64,000 nucleotides of DNA from Sphingomonas_B tabacisoli (GCF_042678385.1 NZ_JBHUDY010000001.1:682001-746000); one strand, 5' to 3'. Positions 50,812 to 60,673 are shown, numbered from the stretch's first letter. The notes: generated by a model not told the origin, from the sequence alone. A program made the numbers and translations.

Positions 50812-51393
50812 ATGATGGCCACAGTCGAGCATCAGCATCGCGAAGAGGCATTGGCCGAAGATCAGGGTCACCGCCGGCGCGATTTCATCAACATTGCGGC
50901 AGTGAGCTTCGCCGGAGTCGGCGCCGCGGCGGTCATCGTTCCGGTGATCAGCCAAATGAATCCGTCGGCCGACGTGCTGGCGCTGGCGACCAGCGAAGTC
51001 GACCTGTCGGCGATCAAGCCGGGCCAGGCGATCAAGACGATCTACCGCAAGCAGCCGCTGTTCGTGCGCCATCTGACGCCGCAGGAAATCGCGGCGGTGA
51101 ACGCGGTGCCGACCGGCAGCCTGCGCGATCCGCAGACGCTCGCCGAGCGCACCAAGCCGGGCAAGCAGGAATGGCTCGTCACCATGGGCGTGTGCACTCA
51201 TCTGGGTTGTGTGCCGCTCGGCGCTGGCGAGGGCGAGAATCGCGGACCGTTCGGCGGCTATTTCTGCCCCTGCCACGGCTCGGCCTATGACGCCGCTGCG
51301 CGCATCCGCCAGGGCCCGGCGCCCAAGAATCTCGAAGTGCCGGACTATGTCTTCCGGTCGGATACCAAGATCGAAGTCGGAGCGAAGGCATGA
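50812..51393 (+). CDS. petA: Ubiquinol-cytochrome c reductase iron-sulfur subunit (Rieske)
   Basis: This 193-residue protein has a twin-arginine-type N-terminus (RRRDFINIAA) with a membrane anchor (residues 28-48), then the Rieske domain. Ligand residues are C128, H130, C152 and H155 in CTHLGC and CPCHGS, and C133 with C154 form the conserved disulfide. It passes electrons from ubiquinol to cytochrome c1 in complex III. It is the first gene of petABC, with a 4-base overlap to petB. Confidence 0.95.
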   Translation: MMATVEHQHREEALAEDQGHRRRDFINIAAVSFAGVGAAAVIVPVISQMNPSADVLALATSEVDLSAIKPGQAIKTIYRKQPLFVRHLTPQEIAAVNAVPTGSLRDPQTLAERTKPGKQEWLVTMGVCTHLGCVPLGAGEGENRGPFGGYFCPCHGSAYDAAARIRQGPAPKNLEVPDYVFRSDTKIEVGAKA

Positions 51394-52706
51394 GCTTTCC
51401 CTGGGCCCAGCATTACGAACCCAAGCACCCGTTCATGCGCTACATGGACGAGCGGCTGCCGCTGCCGCGGCTCGTCTATAACGCGATCGGCGGCGGCTAC
51501 CCGGTTCCGCGCAACCTGAATTATTTCTGGAACTTCGGCGTGCTGGCGGGCCTTGCGCTCGTCCTGCAGATTCTGACCGGCGTCATCCTTGCGATGCACT
51601 ACGCCGCCAACGGCGCGGTCGCCTTCCATTCCGTCGAGCACATCATGCGCGACGTGAACTGGGGCTGGATGCTGCGCTACATGCATGCGAACGGCGCCAG
51701 CTTCTTCTTCATCGTGGTGTACATCCACATTTTCCGCGGCCTTTATTACGGATCGTACAAGGCGCCGCGCGAGATGGTGTGGATCCTTGGCCTCGTCATC
51801 TTCCTGCTGATGATGGCGACCGCGTTCATGGGCTATGTGCTCCCCTGGGGCCAGATGAGCTTCTGGGGCGCCAAGGTCATCACCAGCCTGTTCGGCGCGA
51901 TCCCGCTTGTCGGGCAGACAGTGCAGATCTGGCTGCTCGGCGGTTATGCGCCGGACGATGCCGCGCTCAACCGCTTCTTCTCGCTTCACTATCTGCTGCC
52001 GTTCGTGATTGCTGGCGTGGTGATCCTGAAGATCTGGGCGCTGCATATTCCGGGCTCGTCCAACCCGACCGGCGTCGAGGTGAAGGACTCGCAGGACACG
52101 GTGCCGTTCCACCCGTATTACACGGCGAAGGACGGCTTCGGCGTCGCGATCTTCCTGCTGCTCTACGTCGCGATGGTGTTCTTCGCGCCGAATTATCTCG
52201 GCCACCCGGACAACTATATCGAGGCGAATCCGCTCTCGACCCCCGCGCTGATCGTGCCGGAATGGTATTTCTGGCCCTTCTACGCGATGCTCCGCGCGTT
52301 CACGGTGGACTTCATCCTGCCGGCGAAGCTGTGGGGCGTGCTGGCGATGTTCAGCTCGATCCTGCTGCTGTTCTTCCTGACCTGGATCGACCGCTCTCCG
52401 GTCCGCTCGACCAACTATCGTCCCATCTACAAGATCTTCTTCTGGATCTTGATGCTGGACCTGGTGGTGCTCGGCTATTGCGGTGGCAGCCACGCGGAAG
52501 AGCCGTATCTGATGATCTCGCAGATCGCGACAATGTACTATTTCGCGCACTTCCTGATCATCCTGCCGATCGTTTCCGCCATCGAGCGTCCGAAGCCGCT
52601 GCCCAACTCGATCTCCGAATCCGTGCTGCACGGCGAGGAGAAGGAATCGGCGCCGTTCGGAGCCGGCGGCGTAGCGCCCGGCGCCCAGCCGCAGCCCGCG
52701 GAATAA
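51390..52706 (+). CDS. petB: Cytochrome b subunit of complex III
   Basis: This 438-residue, multi-helix protein is cytochrome b. The four heme-ligand histidines lie in helices B and D (AMHYAANGAVAFHSVEHI near 70 and LLPFVIAGVVILKIWALHIPG near 205), and the quinol-oxidation motif PEWYFWPFYAML is near residue 290. It forms the catalytic core of the bc1 complex. It follows petA with a 4-base overlap and precedes petC by 12 bases. Confidence 0.95.
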   Translation: MSFPWAQHYEPKHPFMRYMDERLPLPRLVYNAIGGGYPVPRNLNYFWNFGVLAGLALVLQILTGVILAMHYAANGAVAFHSVEHIMRDVNWGWMLRYMHANGASFFFIVVYIHIFRGLYYGSYKAPREMVWILGLVIFLLMMATAFMGYVLPWGQMSFWGAKVITSLFGAIPLVGQTVQIWLLGGYAPDDAALNRFFSLHYLLPFVIAGVVILKIWALHIPGSSNPTGVEVKDSQDTVPFHPYYTAKDGFGVAIFLLLYVAMVFFAPNYLGHPDNYIEANPLSTPALIVPEWYFWPFYAMLRAFTVDFILPAKLWGVLAMFSSILLLFFLTWIDRSPVRSTNYRPIYKIFFWILMLDLVVLGYCGGSHAEEPYLMISQIATMYYFAHFLIILPIVSAIERPKPLPNSISESVLHGEEKESAPFGAGGVAPGAQPQPAE

Positions 52707-52718
52707 GAGGTCTAATCC

Positions 52719-53576
52719 ATGGTTCGGATTATCGGATTTTTCGTCGGGCTCGGCTTCTGCCTCGTCCTTGCGATCGCCTTCTTCACGGGCGCCTACAACC
52801 AGATCACCAACCCGCCCGCCGAGACGGCCGAGAAGGAGTTCCATCTCCATCCGAAGGAGCTCCATCTCGCGAGCAACGGTCCGCTCGGCAAATTCGACCG
52901 GCAACAGCTCCAGCGCGGCTTCCAGGTTTACAAGGAAGTCTGCTCGGCCTGCCACTCGCTGAAGTTCGTCGCTTTCCGCGACCTGCGCGATCTCGGCTAT
53001 AGCGAAGCCGAAGTGAAGGCGATCGCCGACCAGTGGGTCGTGCAGCAGCCGTCGATCAACCCGGAGACGGGCGAGCCGACCACGCGCAAGTCGGTGCCTG
53101 CGGATCACTTCCCGTCGCCGTTCGCGAACGAAGTCGCGGCGCGCGCAGCGAACAACAACGCTCTGCCGCCCGACCTGTCGCTGATCACGAAGGCGCGCGA
53201 GGATGGCCCGGCCTATGTGCACTCGCTGCTGACCGGTTATCGCGACCAGCCGGCGGAGTTGCTGAAGAAGTTTCCGGGCGCGAAGACGCCGAACGGACTG
53301 CATTACAACCCCTACTTTGCGAACCTGAACATCGCGATGCCGCCGCCGCTCGTGAGCGACGGGCAGGTGACCTATGCCGATGGCACCAAGGCGACCGTCG
53401 ACCAGATGGCGCAGGACGTCGCGGCGTTCCTGACCTGGACGGCCGAGCCGAAGCTTGAGCGCCGTCACGGTATCGGCGTTGCGGCCTTTATCTTCCTGCT
53501 GGTGTTCTCGGTACTGACCTACATGGCGTACCAGAATATCTGGGCCAGCAAGAAACGCGTGCTCGCGCACGGATGA
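52719..53576 (+). CDS. petC: Cytochrome c1 of complex III
   Basis: This 285-residue protein has an N-terminal membrane segment (about residues 5-25), a c-type heme attachment motif CSACHSLKFVAFRDL near 72-76, the cytochrome c1 axial-ligand region AMPPPLVSDGQVTYADGTKA near 205-225 (methionine), and a C-terminal anchor helix (about 255-275). It carries electrons from the Rieske protein to cytochrome c. Its stop codon overlaps the apt start by four bases, so apt is part of the same transcript. Confidence 0.95.
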   Translation: MVRIIGFFVGLGFCLVLAIAFFTGAYNQITNPPAETAEKEFHLHPKELHLASNGPLGKFDRQQLQRGFQVYKEVCSACHSLKFVAFRDLRDLGYSEAEVKAIADQWVVQQPSINPETGEPTTRKSVPADHFPSPFANEVAARAANNNALPPDLSLITKAREDGPAYVHSLLTGYRDQPAELLKKFPGAKTPNGLHYNPYFANLNIAMPPPLVSDGQVTYADGTKATVDQMAQDVAAFLTWTAEPKLERRHGIGVAAFIFLLVFSVLTYMAYQNIWASKKRVLAHG

Positions 53577-54109
53577 GCCCGGACGAGCTGAAAGCGCTCG
53601 TCCGGACCATCCCGGACTTTCCGAAGCCGGGCATTCAGTTCCGGGATATCACCACGCTCTTGATCGACGGCCGCGGCTTTGCTGCGGCCGTCGACGCGTT
53701 GGTGGAACTGGCGCGACCCTATGGCGCGGACCTGATTGCCGGCATCGAGGCGCGCGGGTTTATTTTTTCAGGACCGGTCGCGCGCGCGCTCGGCGCCGGG
53801 CTGCTGCCCGTCCGCAAGCCGGGCAAGCTGCCGGGGCCGCGGATCGGCGTCGACTATGCGCTGGAATACGGCACGGATCGGCTGGAAATCCACGAAGGCG
53901 CGTGCGTGCCCGGCCACCGTGTGCTGCTGGTCGATGACCTCATCGCGACCGGCGGCACGGCCAGCGCCACGATCCGCCTGTTGCGCGAGTCTGGCGCGAC
54001 CGTGCCAGCAGCCCTGTTCGTGATCGATCTGCCCGATCTCGGCGGCGCGGATTTGCTGCGTGAACAGGGCGTCGAGCCGCACGCCCTGATGGCGTTTCCC
54101 GGCCATTAA
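53573..54109 (+). CDS. apt: Adenine phosphoribosyltransferase
   Basis: This 178-residue enzyme makes AMP from adenine and PRPP for purine salvage. The conserved PRPP-binding loop VLLVDDLIATGGTA is near residue 120-133, with GIEARGFIFSGPVA near 61 and the C-terminal EPHAL. It is encoded at the end of petABC, translationally coupled to petC by a four-base overlap. No purine-repressor site was identified. Confidence 0.92.
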   Translation: MSPDELKALVRTIPDFPKPGIQFRDITTLLIDGRGFAAAVDALVELARPYGADLIAGIEARGFIFSGPVARALGAGLLPVRKPGKLPGPRIGVDYALEYGTDRLEIHEGACVPGHRVLLVDDLIATGGTASATIRLLRESGATVPAALFVIDLPDLGGADLLREQGVEPHALMAFPGH

Positions 54110-54178
54110 CTGCCATTCTCATCGGTTCTGAGGGCAGGGTTAACCTTCCTTCAGTGTTTGCCGGGTTAGGCCGATAGA

Positions 54179-55900
54179 GTGAACTTGGTCGACCTCCGGA
54201 ATGTGCGCGGCTGGATTGCAGCCGGTGCGCTGTTCATCGCGATGTTGGTCGTCCTTGCCGGCCCCTCTTACGCGGCGGCGCCCGTTCGGCTTGAAGAGCA
54301 TTGCCGGATCGGGGCCCCTGCGGACACGGCCATAGCGGAGATTTCGAAGCGCCTCGACCGCTGCGCCGCGCCTGCTCCAAAAGGATATTTCGGCACGTTG
54401 TGGGTCGCCTATGATCGGCTTCCCGACTTCACCCCGCTGAAAAAAACTTGGCGGCTGATTCTGGACAACAACCGGGCCGATGCGGTGGATGTCTGGATGA
54501 TCGGGTCGGACGGGAAGGCCGACCATTGGACGTTCGACCCAAACGCGTCCGATCGCGAATGGGCCGCGGCCAACTACATGTCCATGCTGGTCACGCCGGA
54601 GCGGCCGGTCAGCCGCATTCTGGTCCGCCTGATCAATGCGCGCAGCCACAGCTACGTCCGGGCGCCGCAGATCGCTCGTGCCAGGGATTTTGCGCCGCTC
54701 GAACGCGACCAGGCGGCGATCTACGGAATCGGCGTCGGCATGCTGGCGCTGACGATCCTGTTTCACCTGAGCCTGTTCTTCGCGATGCGGCGGCGGTTCC
54801 AGTTGATCTATTGCGCCCATGTCGGGTTGCTGGTCGTCTATGGTCTTTCCTATTCGGGCCTGATTCACATCTTCGCGCCGAGCCTCGGCGCGGCCGCGAT
54901 CTCCAATATCCTCGCATTCGCGATGGCCGCGGGCACCGCGACCGGCATCTCCTTCATCATCGAGTTTCTTGGGGCCAGCACGCCGCGCTGGCTGCGCCGC
55001 TGGGCCGGCTTTGCCGCACTCGGCTCGCTGACCGGTGCGGTCGGCCTGTTGCTCGTGCCGGACCGCCTCAGCTATCCGGCGTTTCTCGCCGCCAATCTGC
55101 TCGCGATGCACACGATCCTGCTGACCACGGCCATTCTGGCGCGCGCCTGCGTGCGTCGTGTGCCGATGGCCAGCACCATCGCGCTCGGCTGGGTGCTGCC
55201 GATCGGAGTGTCACTCCTGTATCCGGCCCGGACGTTCGGACTGATTGGCGCCGAGACTATTCCGGACGGTTTGATGATGTTCGCAACGACGATCGAATGC
55301 CTTATCCTGTCGCTGCCGGTCGCCGCCCGTATCCGCAATCTCAGGATGGAGCATGAGCGCGCGCATGAGCGGCATGTGATGCTCGAGCGCCAGGCCCAGA
55401 CCGACGCGCTGACCGGCCTCGCCAACCGGCGTGGCTTCGGCGATGCGCTGGCCCGGATCGGCGTCGCCCAGGCGGACCCCGCGCCGCTTGCGCTGCTCGT
55501 CATCGACATCGACCATTTCAAGCGCGTCAACGATCAGCATGGTCACGCCACGGGCGACGCGATCCTGCGGCACGTCGCCGGACATGTGGCGCGTGTCGCC
55601 GGATCGGGCGCGATCGTCGCGCGCTATGGCGGCGAGGAATTCGTGGTGGCGCTCCGCAATTATGATCTGATGCGCGCCGGAACGCTTGCCGAGCGCATCC
55701 GCAACAGCATCGGCGTCACGTTCGACATGGAGCCGGACCTGCCCCGCGTGACGATCAGCATCGGCGTCGCAGCAGGCGGCAGCGACGAGATCGAGATCCT
55801 TCTCGCCGACGCCGATTGCGCGCTTTACCGGGCCAAGAACGAAGGCCGGAACAAGGTGATGCTGGCCGACGGTCCGCTGGTCTACGCGGCCGCCGCCTAG
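54179..55900 (+). CDS. Membrane-bound diguanylate cyclase with 7TMR-DISM-like sensor
   Basis: This 573-residue protein has a signal/anchor segment (about 12-32), an extracytoplasmic 7TMR-DISM-like domain (about 35-180), seven or so membrane helices (about 185-385), and a C-terminal GGDEF domain with RYGGEEF near residue 487, TDALTGLANRR at its start and DIDHFKRVND. With GGEEF intact it should make cyclic di-GMP. It starts at GTG 54179. The C-terminus overlaps the small convergent gene by four bases. Confidence 0.87.
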   Translation: MNLVDLRNVRGWIAAGALFIAMLVVLAGPSYAAAPVRLEEHCRIGAPADTAIAEISKRLDRCAAPAPKGYFGTLWVAYDRLPDFTPLKKTWRLILDNNRADAVDVWMIGSDGKADHWTFDPNASDREWAAANYMSMLVTPERPVSRILVRLINARSHSYVRAPQIARARDFAPLERDQAAIYGIGVGMLALTILFHLSLFFAMRRRFQLIYCAHVGLLVVYGLSYSGLIHIFAPSLGAAAISNILAFAMAAGTATGISFIIEFLGASTPRWLRRWAGFAALGSLTGAVGLLLVPDRLSYPAFLAANLLAMHTILLTTAILARACVRRVPMASTIALGWVLPIGVSLLYPARTFGLIGAETIPDGLMMFATTIECLILSLPVAARIRNLRMEHERAHERHVMLERQAQTDALTGLANRRGFGDALARIGVAQADPAPLALLVIDIDHFKRVNDQHGHATGDAILRHVAGHVARVAGSGAIVARYGGEEFVVALRNYDLMRAGTLAERIRNSIGVTFDMEPDLPRVTISIGVAAGGSDEIEILLADADCALYRAKNEGRNKVMLADGPLVYAAAA

Positions 55901-56112
55901 GCTTCGGCGGCGGGCGGCGTCCGACCGCGCATACTCGAACGAACAGGGACATGCAGCACGTTCGCGCGGGTGCGGACGGCTTCCTGCGACCGGTTCATGG
56001 CGCGCGCGACTTCGGGCAGCAACTGGCCCTCGGCAAAGCGGCGGCGCAGTTCCTCGTCAGCGGCCTCGTCCCACCGCGCTCCGTGATGTTCGCGTTTCAC
56101 CATGTGTATCAT
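55897..56112 (-). CDS. Small DNA-binding-like protein, 71 residues
   Basis: This short protein, MIHMVKREHHGARWDEAADE..., contains a helix-turn-helix-like RRRFAEGQLLPEVARAMNRSQEAVRTRANVL, similar to GcrA-type or SANT/Myb-like small regulators in alphaproteobacteria. I chose ATG 56112 because GGGA lies five bases upstream; ATG 56103 is also possible. It overlaps the end of the diguanylate cyclase gene convergently by four bases. The regulatory target is unknown. Confidence 0.55.
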   Translation of the reverse strand: MIHMVKREHHGARWDEAADEELRRRFAEGQLLPEVARAMNRSQEAVRTRANVLHVPVRSSMRGRTPPAAEA

Positions 56113-56269
56113 CGCGTTCCCTATCGTGGAGCGCGCCTTTACGGGTCCGCCGCTGAATGCGTTTGGAATAAGCCATTTAGCTGACAGCAATGTTCGCATT
56201 GTCGGCGACTGCATCCGATCCGCTGCCGGGGCGTTTGCGAGCGTAACGCGATTGTCATAAGCTGGACGG

Positions 56270-56959
56270 ATGGCCTCGACCGCTTCAACTGCCGCTTTGT
56301 CGCCTCCCGGATGGGGGATGCTGGCGCGCGAGCTGCGGTCCGCGGTCGATCCGCGGCGGTTGTTCGTACCGCGCGAGGCCGTGACGCCGGGGATTGGCTG
56401 CAACCGCCCGGTGCTCGTCATCCCCGGCTTTCTTGCTTCCGACGGTTCGACGCGGCCGCTGCGGCTGGCACTGAAAGAAGCCGGATTTCGGGCGCACGGC
56501 TGGAAGCGCGGGCGCAATTTCGGCCTCGACCGGTCCGTGTTCGACGTGATCGACGCGCGTGTTCGGCATATCGCCCGCGGCGCGCCGGTGTCGATCGTCG
56601 GCTGGAGCCTCGGCGGCCTGATCGCGCGCGAATACGCCAAGCTTCACCCGGAGCGGATCGACAAGGTGGTGACGCTCGGCTCGCCCATCTCCGGCGATCC
56701 GCGGCAGAACAACAATGTGTGGCGGCTTTACGAACTGGTCGCGGGCCACGCAGTCGACGCGCCGCCGGTCGCCTGCACGCTCGACGAAAAGCCGGCGGTC
56801 GAGACGATCGCGATCTGGTCCGCGCGGGATGGCATCGTCGCTCCGCACGGGGCTTGCGCCGCCGATTGCTGCGATCGCTCGATCGAGATCACCTGCGGTC
56901 ATATCGAGATGGTGTATGCGCCGGAGGCGATCCGGGCCGTGATCGACGCGCTAAGCTAG
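56270..56959 (+). CDS. Alpha/beta hydrolase, lipase-like
   Basis: The 229-residue protein has NRPVLVIPGFLASDGSTRPLRLALKEAGF (oxyanion region near residue 50), the nucleophile elbow GWSLGGLIAREYAKLH near 115-120 with the catalytic serine, and a late catalytic histidine in CGHIEMVYAPEAI near 207. It resembles bacterial lipases and esterases of the triacylglycerol family. It is convergent with the thioesterase gene and overlaps it by nine bases. Confidence 0.82.
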   Translation: MASTASTAALSPPGWGMLARELRSAVDPRRLFVPREAVTPGIGCNRPVLVIPGFLASDGSTRPLRLALKEAGFRAHGWKRGRNFGLDRSVFDVIDARVRHIARGAPVSIVGWSLGGLIAREYAKLHPERIDKVVTLGSPISGDPRQNNNVWRLYELVAGHAVDAPPVACTLDEKPAVETIAIWSARDGIVAPHGACAADCCDRSIEITCGHIEMVYAPEAIRAVIDALS

Positions 56960-57343
56960 GAAAGGCGCCGCGACCTCTTTCGGCACGCGCAGCACGCGCC
57001 CGCTCGCGCGGTCGACGATCGCCCAGGTCGTTTTTGCGCGAACCTTGATCTTGCCGTCCGGCCCGATGAAGGCGACATGCCGGTCGAAGCGCGCGCCCTT
57101 GGGCGGCTCCTCGATCCATGTGCGGGCCGTCACCGTTTCGCCCGGACCGACATTGCCGAGATAGTCGATCTCGTGCCGCACCACGACCCAGATGTAGGCC
57201 TCAACATGCGCCGAATCGGCGATGGCCAACCAGTGCGCCGTGGCGATATCCTGAATCCAGCGCACCCACACGGCATTGTTGACGTGGCCGAGCTCGTCGA
57301 TGTCCTCCGGCCGGGGCGTGATGGCGAGCTCGAACGGCGTCAT
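56951..57343 (-). CDS. Acyl-CoA thioesterase, 4HBT-type hotdog fold
   Basis: This 130-residue protein has a hotdog-fold signature: DIDELGHVNNAVWVRWIQDIATAHW (the aspartate-asparagine region near 16-22) followed by VRHEIDYLGNVGPGETVTARTWI. It hydrolyses acyl-CoA thioesters, probably of fatty or aromatic acyl groups. It is coupled to the upstream S9 peptidase gene by a 4-base overlap (ATGA). Confidence 0.82.
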   Translation of the reverse strand: MTPFELAITPRPEDIDELGHVNNAVWVRWIQDIATAHWLAIADSAHVEAYIWVVVRHEIDYLGNVGPGETVTARTWIEEPPKGARFDRHVAFIGPDGKIKVRAKTTWAIVDRASGRVLRVPKEVAAPFLA

Positions 57344-59394
57344 GCCGTCAGACCGAGCTGCCAGAGCAGGAACGCGAATTCCTCCGCTGTTTCCCGCAAG
57401 CTCTCGAACCGGCCCGACTTGCCGCCATGTCCTGCGCCCATGTTGGTCTTCAGCAGCAGCAGATTATCGTCGGTCTTGGCGGTGCGCAGCCTGGCGACCC
57501 ACTTGGCCGGCTCCCAATAGGTGACGCGCGGATCGTTCAGGCCCGCGGTGACCAGCAGCGGCGGATAGGCTTGCGCCGTCACATTGTCGTAGGGCGAATA
57601 GCTGCGGATCAGTTCGAACGCTGCCTTGTCCTCAATCGGATTGCCCCATTCCGGCCACTCGCCGGGCGTGAGCGGCAAGGTCGGGTCCAGCATCGTGTTC
57701 AGCACGTCGACGAAGGGCACGTGCGCCGCGACGGCGCCCCAAAGCTCGGGCGCTTCGTTGATCACGGCGCCCATCAACTCGCCGCCCGCCGAGCCCCCCG
57801 CGATCGCGATCCGCCCCGCTTGCGTATAACCCAGGTCAACGAGTCCCTGGGCCACGTCGATGAAATCGTGGAAGGTATTGGTGCGCTTCTCCAGCTTTCC
57901 GTCCAGATACCATTGCTGGCCGAGATCGTCGCCGCCGCGGATGTGGGCGATCGCGAACGCCATGCCGCGGTCGAGCAGGCTCAGCCGCGAGGTGGAGAAG
58001 CCGGGCTCGATCGCCAGGCCATAGGCGCCATAGCCGTATAGGTAGAGCGGGCCGGGCCGCTGGAAGTCGCGCTTGTACACGATCGAAACCGGAACCCTGG
58101 TGCCGTCGCGTGCGGGAATCTCCAGCCGCTCGGTCGCGTATTGGCTGGCATCGTAGCCGGACGGGATTTCCTGCACCTTCAGGACCGTGCGCTCGCCGGT
58201 CGCGAGGTCGTAGTCGAGCACCGATCCGGGCGTGACCATCGACTCGTAGGAAAGGCGAAGCTTCGCCACGTCATATTCGGGATTGTCGTCCAGCCCGGCC
58301 GAATAGCTCGCCTCCGGAAAATCGATCTGCTTGCCCGGGCCGCCCGCATAATCGTGCAGGTAGATGCGATCGAGCCCGTGCTCGCGCCCCTCGATCACGA
58401 ACAGGCTGGCGAAAGTGCTGACATCGGTCAGGTAGAAATCCGCCGAGGGGGCAATGAGCTCGCTCCACTCCCCCGGCCGCGCGACAGGCGCCGTCACCAC
58501 CCGGAAATTGGTGTGGGTGTCGTTGGTGCGGATGAAGAGCGTGCCGTCATGTTCTTCGACGTCGTACTCGCGGCCGGGCTGGCGCGGCGCGACCATCGCC
58601 GGTTCGGCGAACGGATTGTCGAACGGCAACAGCCGCACCTCGCTCGTCACATGGTCGCCGGTGCTGATCAGGATGTAACGCTGCGACTGAGTGAGGCCGA
58701 GGCCGACCTGAAAACCTTCGTCCGCTTCGCGATAGAGCTCGATATCTTCCGCCACCGCGCTGCCCAGTCGATGCAGCTTGGCGACGTCGATTCGCCAATG
58801 CTCATTGACGAGGCCGTAGAGCAGGTTCTTGCCGTCGCCGGAGAACAGGAACGCGCCCAGCGTGCCTTCGATCACGTCCGGCAGCAGCTCGCCCGTCTCG
58901 AGATCCTTGACCCGGATCGTGAACCGTTCCGAACCATTGTCGTCGACGCCATAGGCGAGCAGCCGCCCGTCCGGGCTCACGTCCATACCCCCGAGCCGGA
59001 AATACTCCTTCCCTTCCGCGAGCGCCGGCTCGTCGAGGATCAGTGCAGCTTCGCCGCCAGCGACCGGCGAACGCCACCATTTCCGATATTGCGCGCCTTC
59101 ATCGAACGATCGCCAGTAGAGCCAGTCGCCGTCCTTTTGCGGCACCGACTGGTCGGCTTCCTTGATCCGCCCACGCATTTCCTTGAACAGCGTGTCGACG
59201 AGGCCCTGATGCGGCGCCATCGCCGCTTCGAAATAGGCGTTCTCGGCGCTCAGATAGGCAAGGATTTCCGTGTCGGTGACTTCCGGATAGCCGGGGTCGC
59301 GCAGCCACGCGTACGGATCCTCGATCGTGATCCCATGATGCGTGCTGGAGTGGGGGCGACGCGCCGCGACCGGCGGCGGAGGAAGCATGGTCAT
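57340..59394 (-). CDS. S9 family serine peptidase, oligopeptidase B-like
   Basis: This 684-residue protein has the S9 layout: a short N-terminal segment with HGITIEDPYAWLRDPGY, a long beta-propeller region (about 75-410) and the catalytic alpha/beta-hydrolase domain. The serine sits in GGSAGGELMGAV near residue 534, and an aspartate and histidine follow (NDPRV near 620 and MGAGHGGKSGR near 655). It cuts after basic residues or proline in small peptides. The thioesterase gene is coupled to it. The start is ATG 59394 or 59388. Confidence 0.88.
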   Translation of the reverse strand: MTMLPPPPVAARRPHSSTHHGITIEDPYAWLRDPGYPEVTDTEILAYLSAENAYFEAAMAPHQGLVDTLFKEMRGRIKEADQSVPQKDGDWLYWRSFDEGAQYRKWWRSPVAGGEAALILDEPALAEGKEYFRLGGMDVSPDGRLLAYGVDDNGSERFTIRVKDLETGELLPDVIEGTLGAFLFSGDGKNLLYGLVNEHWRIDVAKLHRLGSAVAEDIELYREADEGFQVGLGLTQSQRYILISTGDHVTSEVRLLPFDNPFAEPAMVAPRQPGREYDVEEHDGTLFIRTNDTHTNFRVVTAPVARPGEWSELIAPSADFYLTDVSTFASLFVIEGREHGLDRIYLHDYAGGPGKQIDFPEASYSAGLDDNPEYDVAKLRLSYESMVTPGSVLDYDLATGERTVLKVQEIPSGYDASQYATERLEIPARDGTRVPVSIVYKRDFQRPGPLYLYGYGAYGLAIEPGFSTSRLSLLDRGMAFAIAHIRGGDDLGQQWYLDGKLEKRTNTFHDFIDVAQGLVDLGYTQAGRIAIAGGSAGGELMGAVINEAPELWGAVAAHVPFVDVLNTMLDPTLPLTPGEWPEWGNPIEDKAAFELIRSYSPYDNVTAQAYPPLLVTAGLNDPRVTYWEPAKWVARLRTAKTDDNLLLLKTNMGAGHGGKSGRFESLRETAEEFAFLLWQLGLTA

Positions 59395-59479
59395 GCTGCG
59401 CGGTTAGCGGCAGGATCGCGCGAGGAAAAGCGCCCGCGGCATTGACCGCTGTCGCAGAATTCGGGGAGAGCTTGATCGC

Positions 59480-60631
59480 ATGGACTTGGACACTTTCGAA
59501 ATGCTGCGCACGGCTGTTCGCCGCTTTGTCGACGAGCGGCTGATTCCGGCGGAGGATGCGGTTGAGGACACCGACGCCGTCCCAGCCGAGATCGTCGACG
59601 AAATGCGGCATCTGGGCTTGTTCGGCATCTCGGTGCCGGAGGAATATGGCGGGCTCGGCTGCACCATGGCCGAGGAAGCCGCAATCATCCGCGAGCTGAC
59701 GCGTGCGTCGCTGTCGTTCCGTTCGGTGATCGGCACGACCGTCGGCATCGGCAGCCAGGGGATCATGATCGACGGGACCGAGGCGCAGAAACGCGAATGG
59801 CTGCCGCGTCTTGCAGCGGGCGAGGCGATCGCCAGCTTCGCCTTGACCGAGCCCGAGGCAGGGTCCGACGCCGCGTCGCTGCGCACATCGGCAGTGCTGG
59901 AGGGCGGCCATTATCGCATCAACGGCACCAAGCGCTTCATCACCAACGCGCCGCGCGCCTCCGTCTTCACGCTGATGGCGCGCACCGATCCCGAGACCAG
60001 AGGCGCGGGCGGCATCTCGGCGTTCATCATCCCGGCAGACACGCCCGGCATAGCGCTTGGCAAGGCCGATAAGAAAATGGGCCAGAAAGGCTCCGTCACT
60101 TGCGACGTGATCCTTGAAGACGTGCTGGTGCCTGCCGACGCGATCATCGGCGGCGTGCCCGGGCAGGGGTTCAAGACCGCCATGAAAGTGCTCGACCGCG
60201 GCCGCATTCATATGGGGGCGGTCTCGCTCGGTATGATGGACCGGCTGATCGAGATGAGCGCCTGCTACGCCAGCGAGCGCCGTCAGTTCGGCGTGCCGAT
60301 CGGCGAGCATCAGCTCGTCCAGGGCATGCTTGCCGACATGAAATGCGACCAGCTCGCAACCGAGGCTCTGTTGGAGAAAGTCGCCGCGCGCTTCGATGCG
60401 GGCGAAAAGACGCCGCTCGAAGCCGCCGCGCTCAAATATCTCGCGACCGAAGCGGTCGGGAGGGTCGCCGATCGCGCCGTCCAGATCCATGGCGGCGCTG
60501 GTTATATGGCCGAATACAAGGTTGAGCGCTTCTACCGCGATGTGCGCTTGCTCCGCATCTACGAGGGGACCTCGCAGATTCAGCAGACGATTATCGCCAA
60601 ACAGATGTTGCGCGCGACCTCCTGGGCGTAG
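59480..60631 (+). CDS. Acyl-CoA dehydrogenase
   Basis: This 383-residue flavoprotein has the FAD-binding blocks ASFALTEPEAGSDAASLRTSA near 117-137 and ITNAPRASVFTLMARTD near 156, and the C-terminal ERRQFGVPIGEHQLVQGMLADM region near 265-285 followed by the IHGGAGYMAEYKVERFYRDVRL segment near 340, where the catalytic glutamate region lies (YEGTSQIQQTII). It oxidises acyl-CoA esters to 2-enoyl-CoA. It is a single gene, convergent with the small basic protein gene. Confidence 0.9.
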   Translation: MDLDTFEMLRTAVRRFVDERLIPAEDAVEDTDAVPAEIVDEMRHLGLFGISVPEEYGGLGCTMAEEAAIIRELTRASLSFRSVIGTTVGIGSQGIMIDGTEAQKREWLPRLAAGEAIASFALTEPEAGSDAASLRTSAVLEGGHYRINGTKRFITNAPRASVFTLMARTDPETRGAGGISAFIIPADTPGIALGKADKKMGQKGSVTCDVILEDVLVPADAIIGGVPGQGFKTAMKVLDRGRIHMGAVSLGMMDRLIEMSACYASERRQFGVPIGEHQLVQGMLADMKCDQLATEALLEKVAARFDAGEKTPLEAAALKYLATEAVGRVADRAVQIHGGAGYMAEYKVERFYRDVRLLRIYEGTSQIQQTIIAKQMLRATSWA

Positions 60632-60633
60632 CG

Positions 60634-60659
60634 GCCCTGCTCCGCGCACGGAGCAGGGC
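60634..60659. terminator. Candidate hairpin terminator between convergent genes
   Basis: GCCCTGCTCCG and CGGAGCAGGGC pair around a 4-base loop three bases after the acyl-CoA dehydrogenase stop. No T-run follows, so it is a weaker terminator candidate serving the convergent pair. Confidence 0.5.
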
Positions 60660-60673
60660 TCGAAAGCGGGTGC

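Noticed and set aside
51345..53570. 741-codon minus-strand frame opposite petB and petC
   Set aside because: Antisense to an unmistakable cytochrome bc1 operon; a composition artefact of high GC content.
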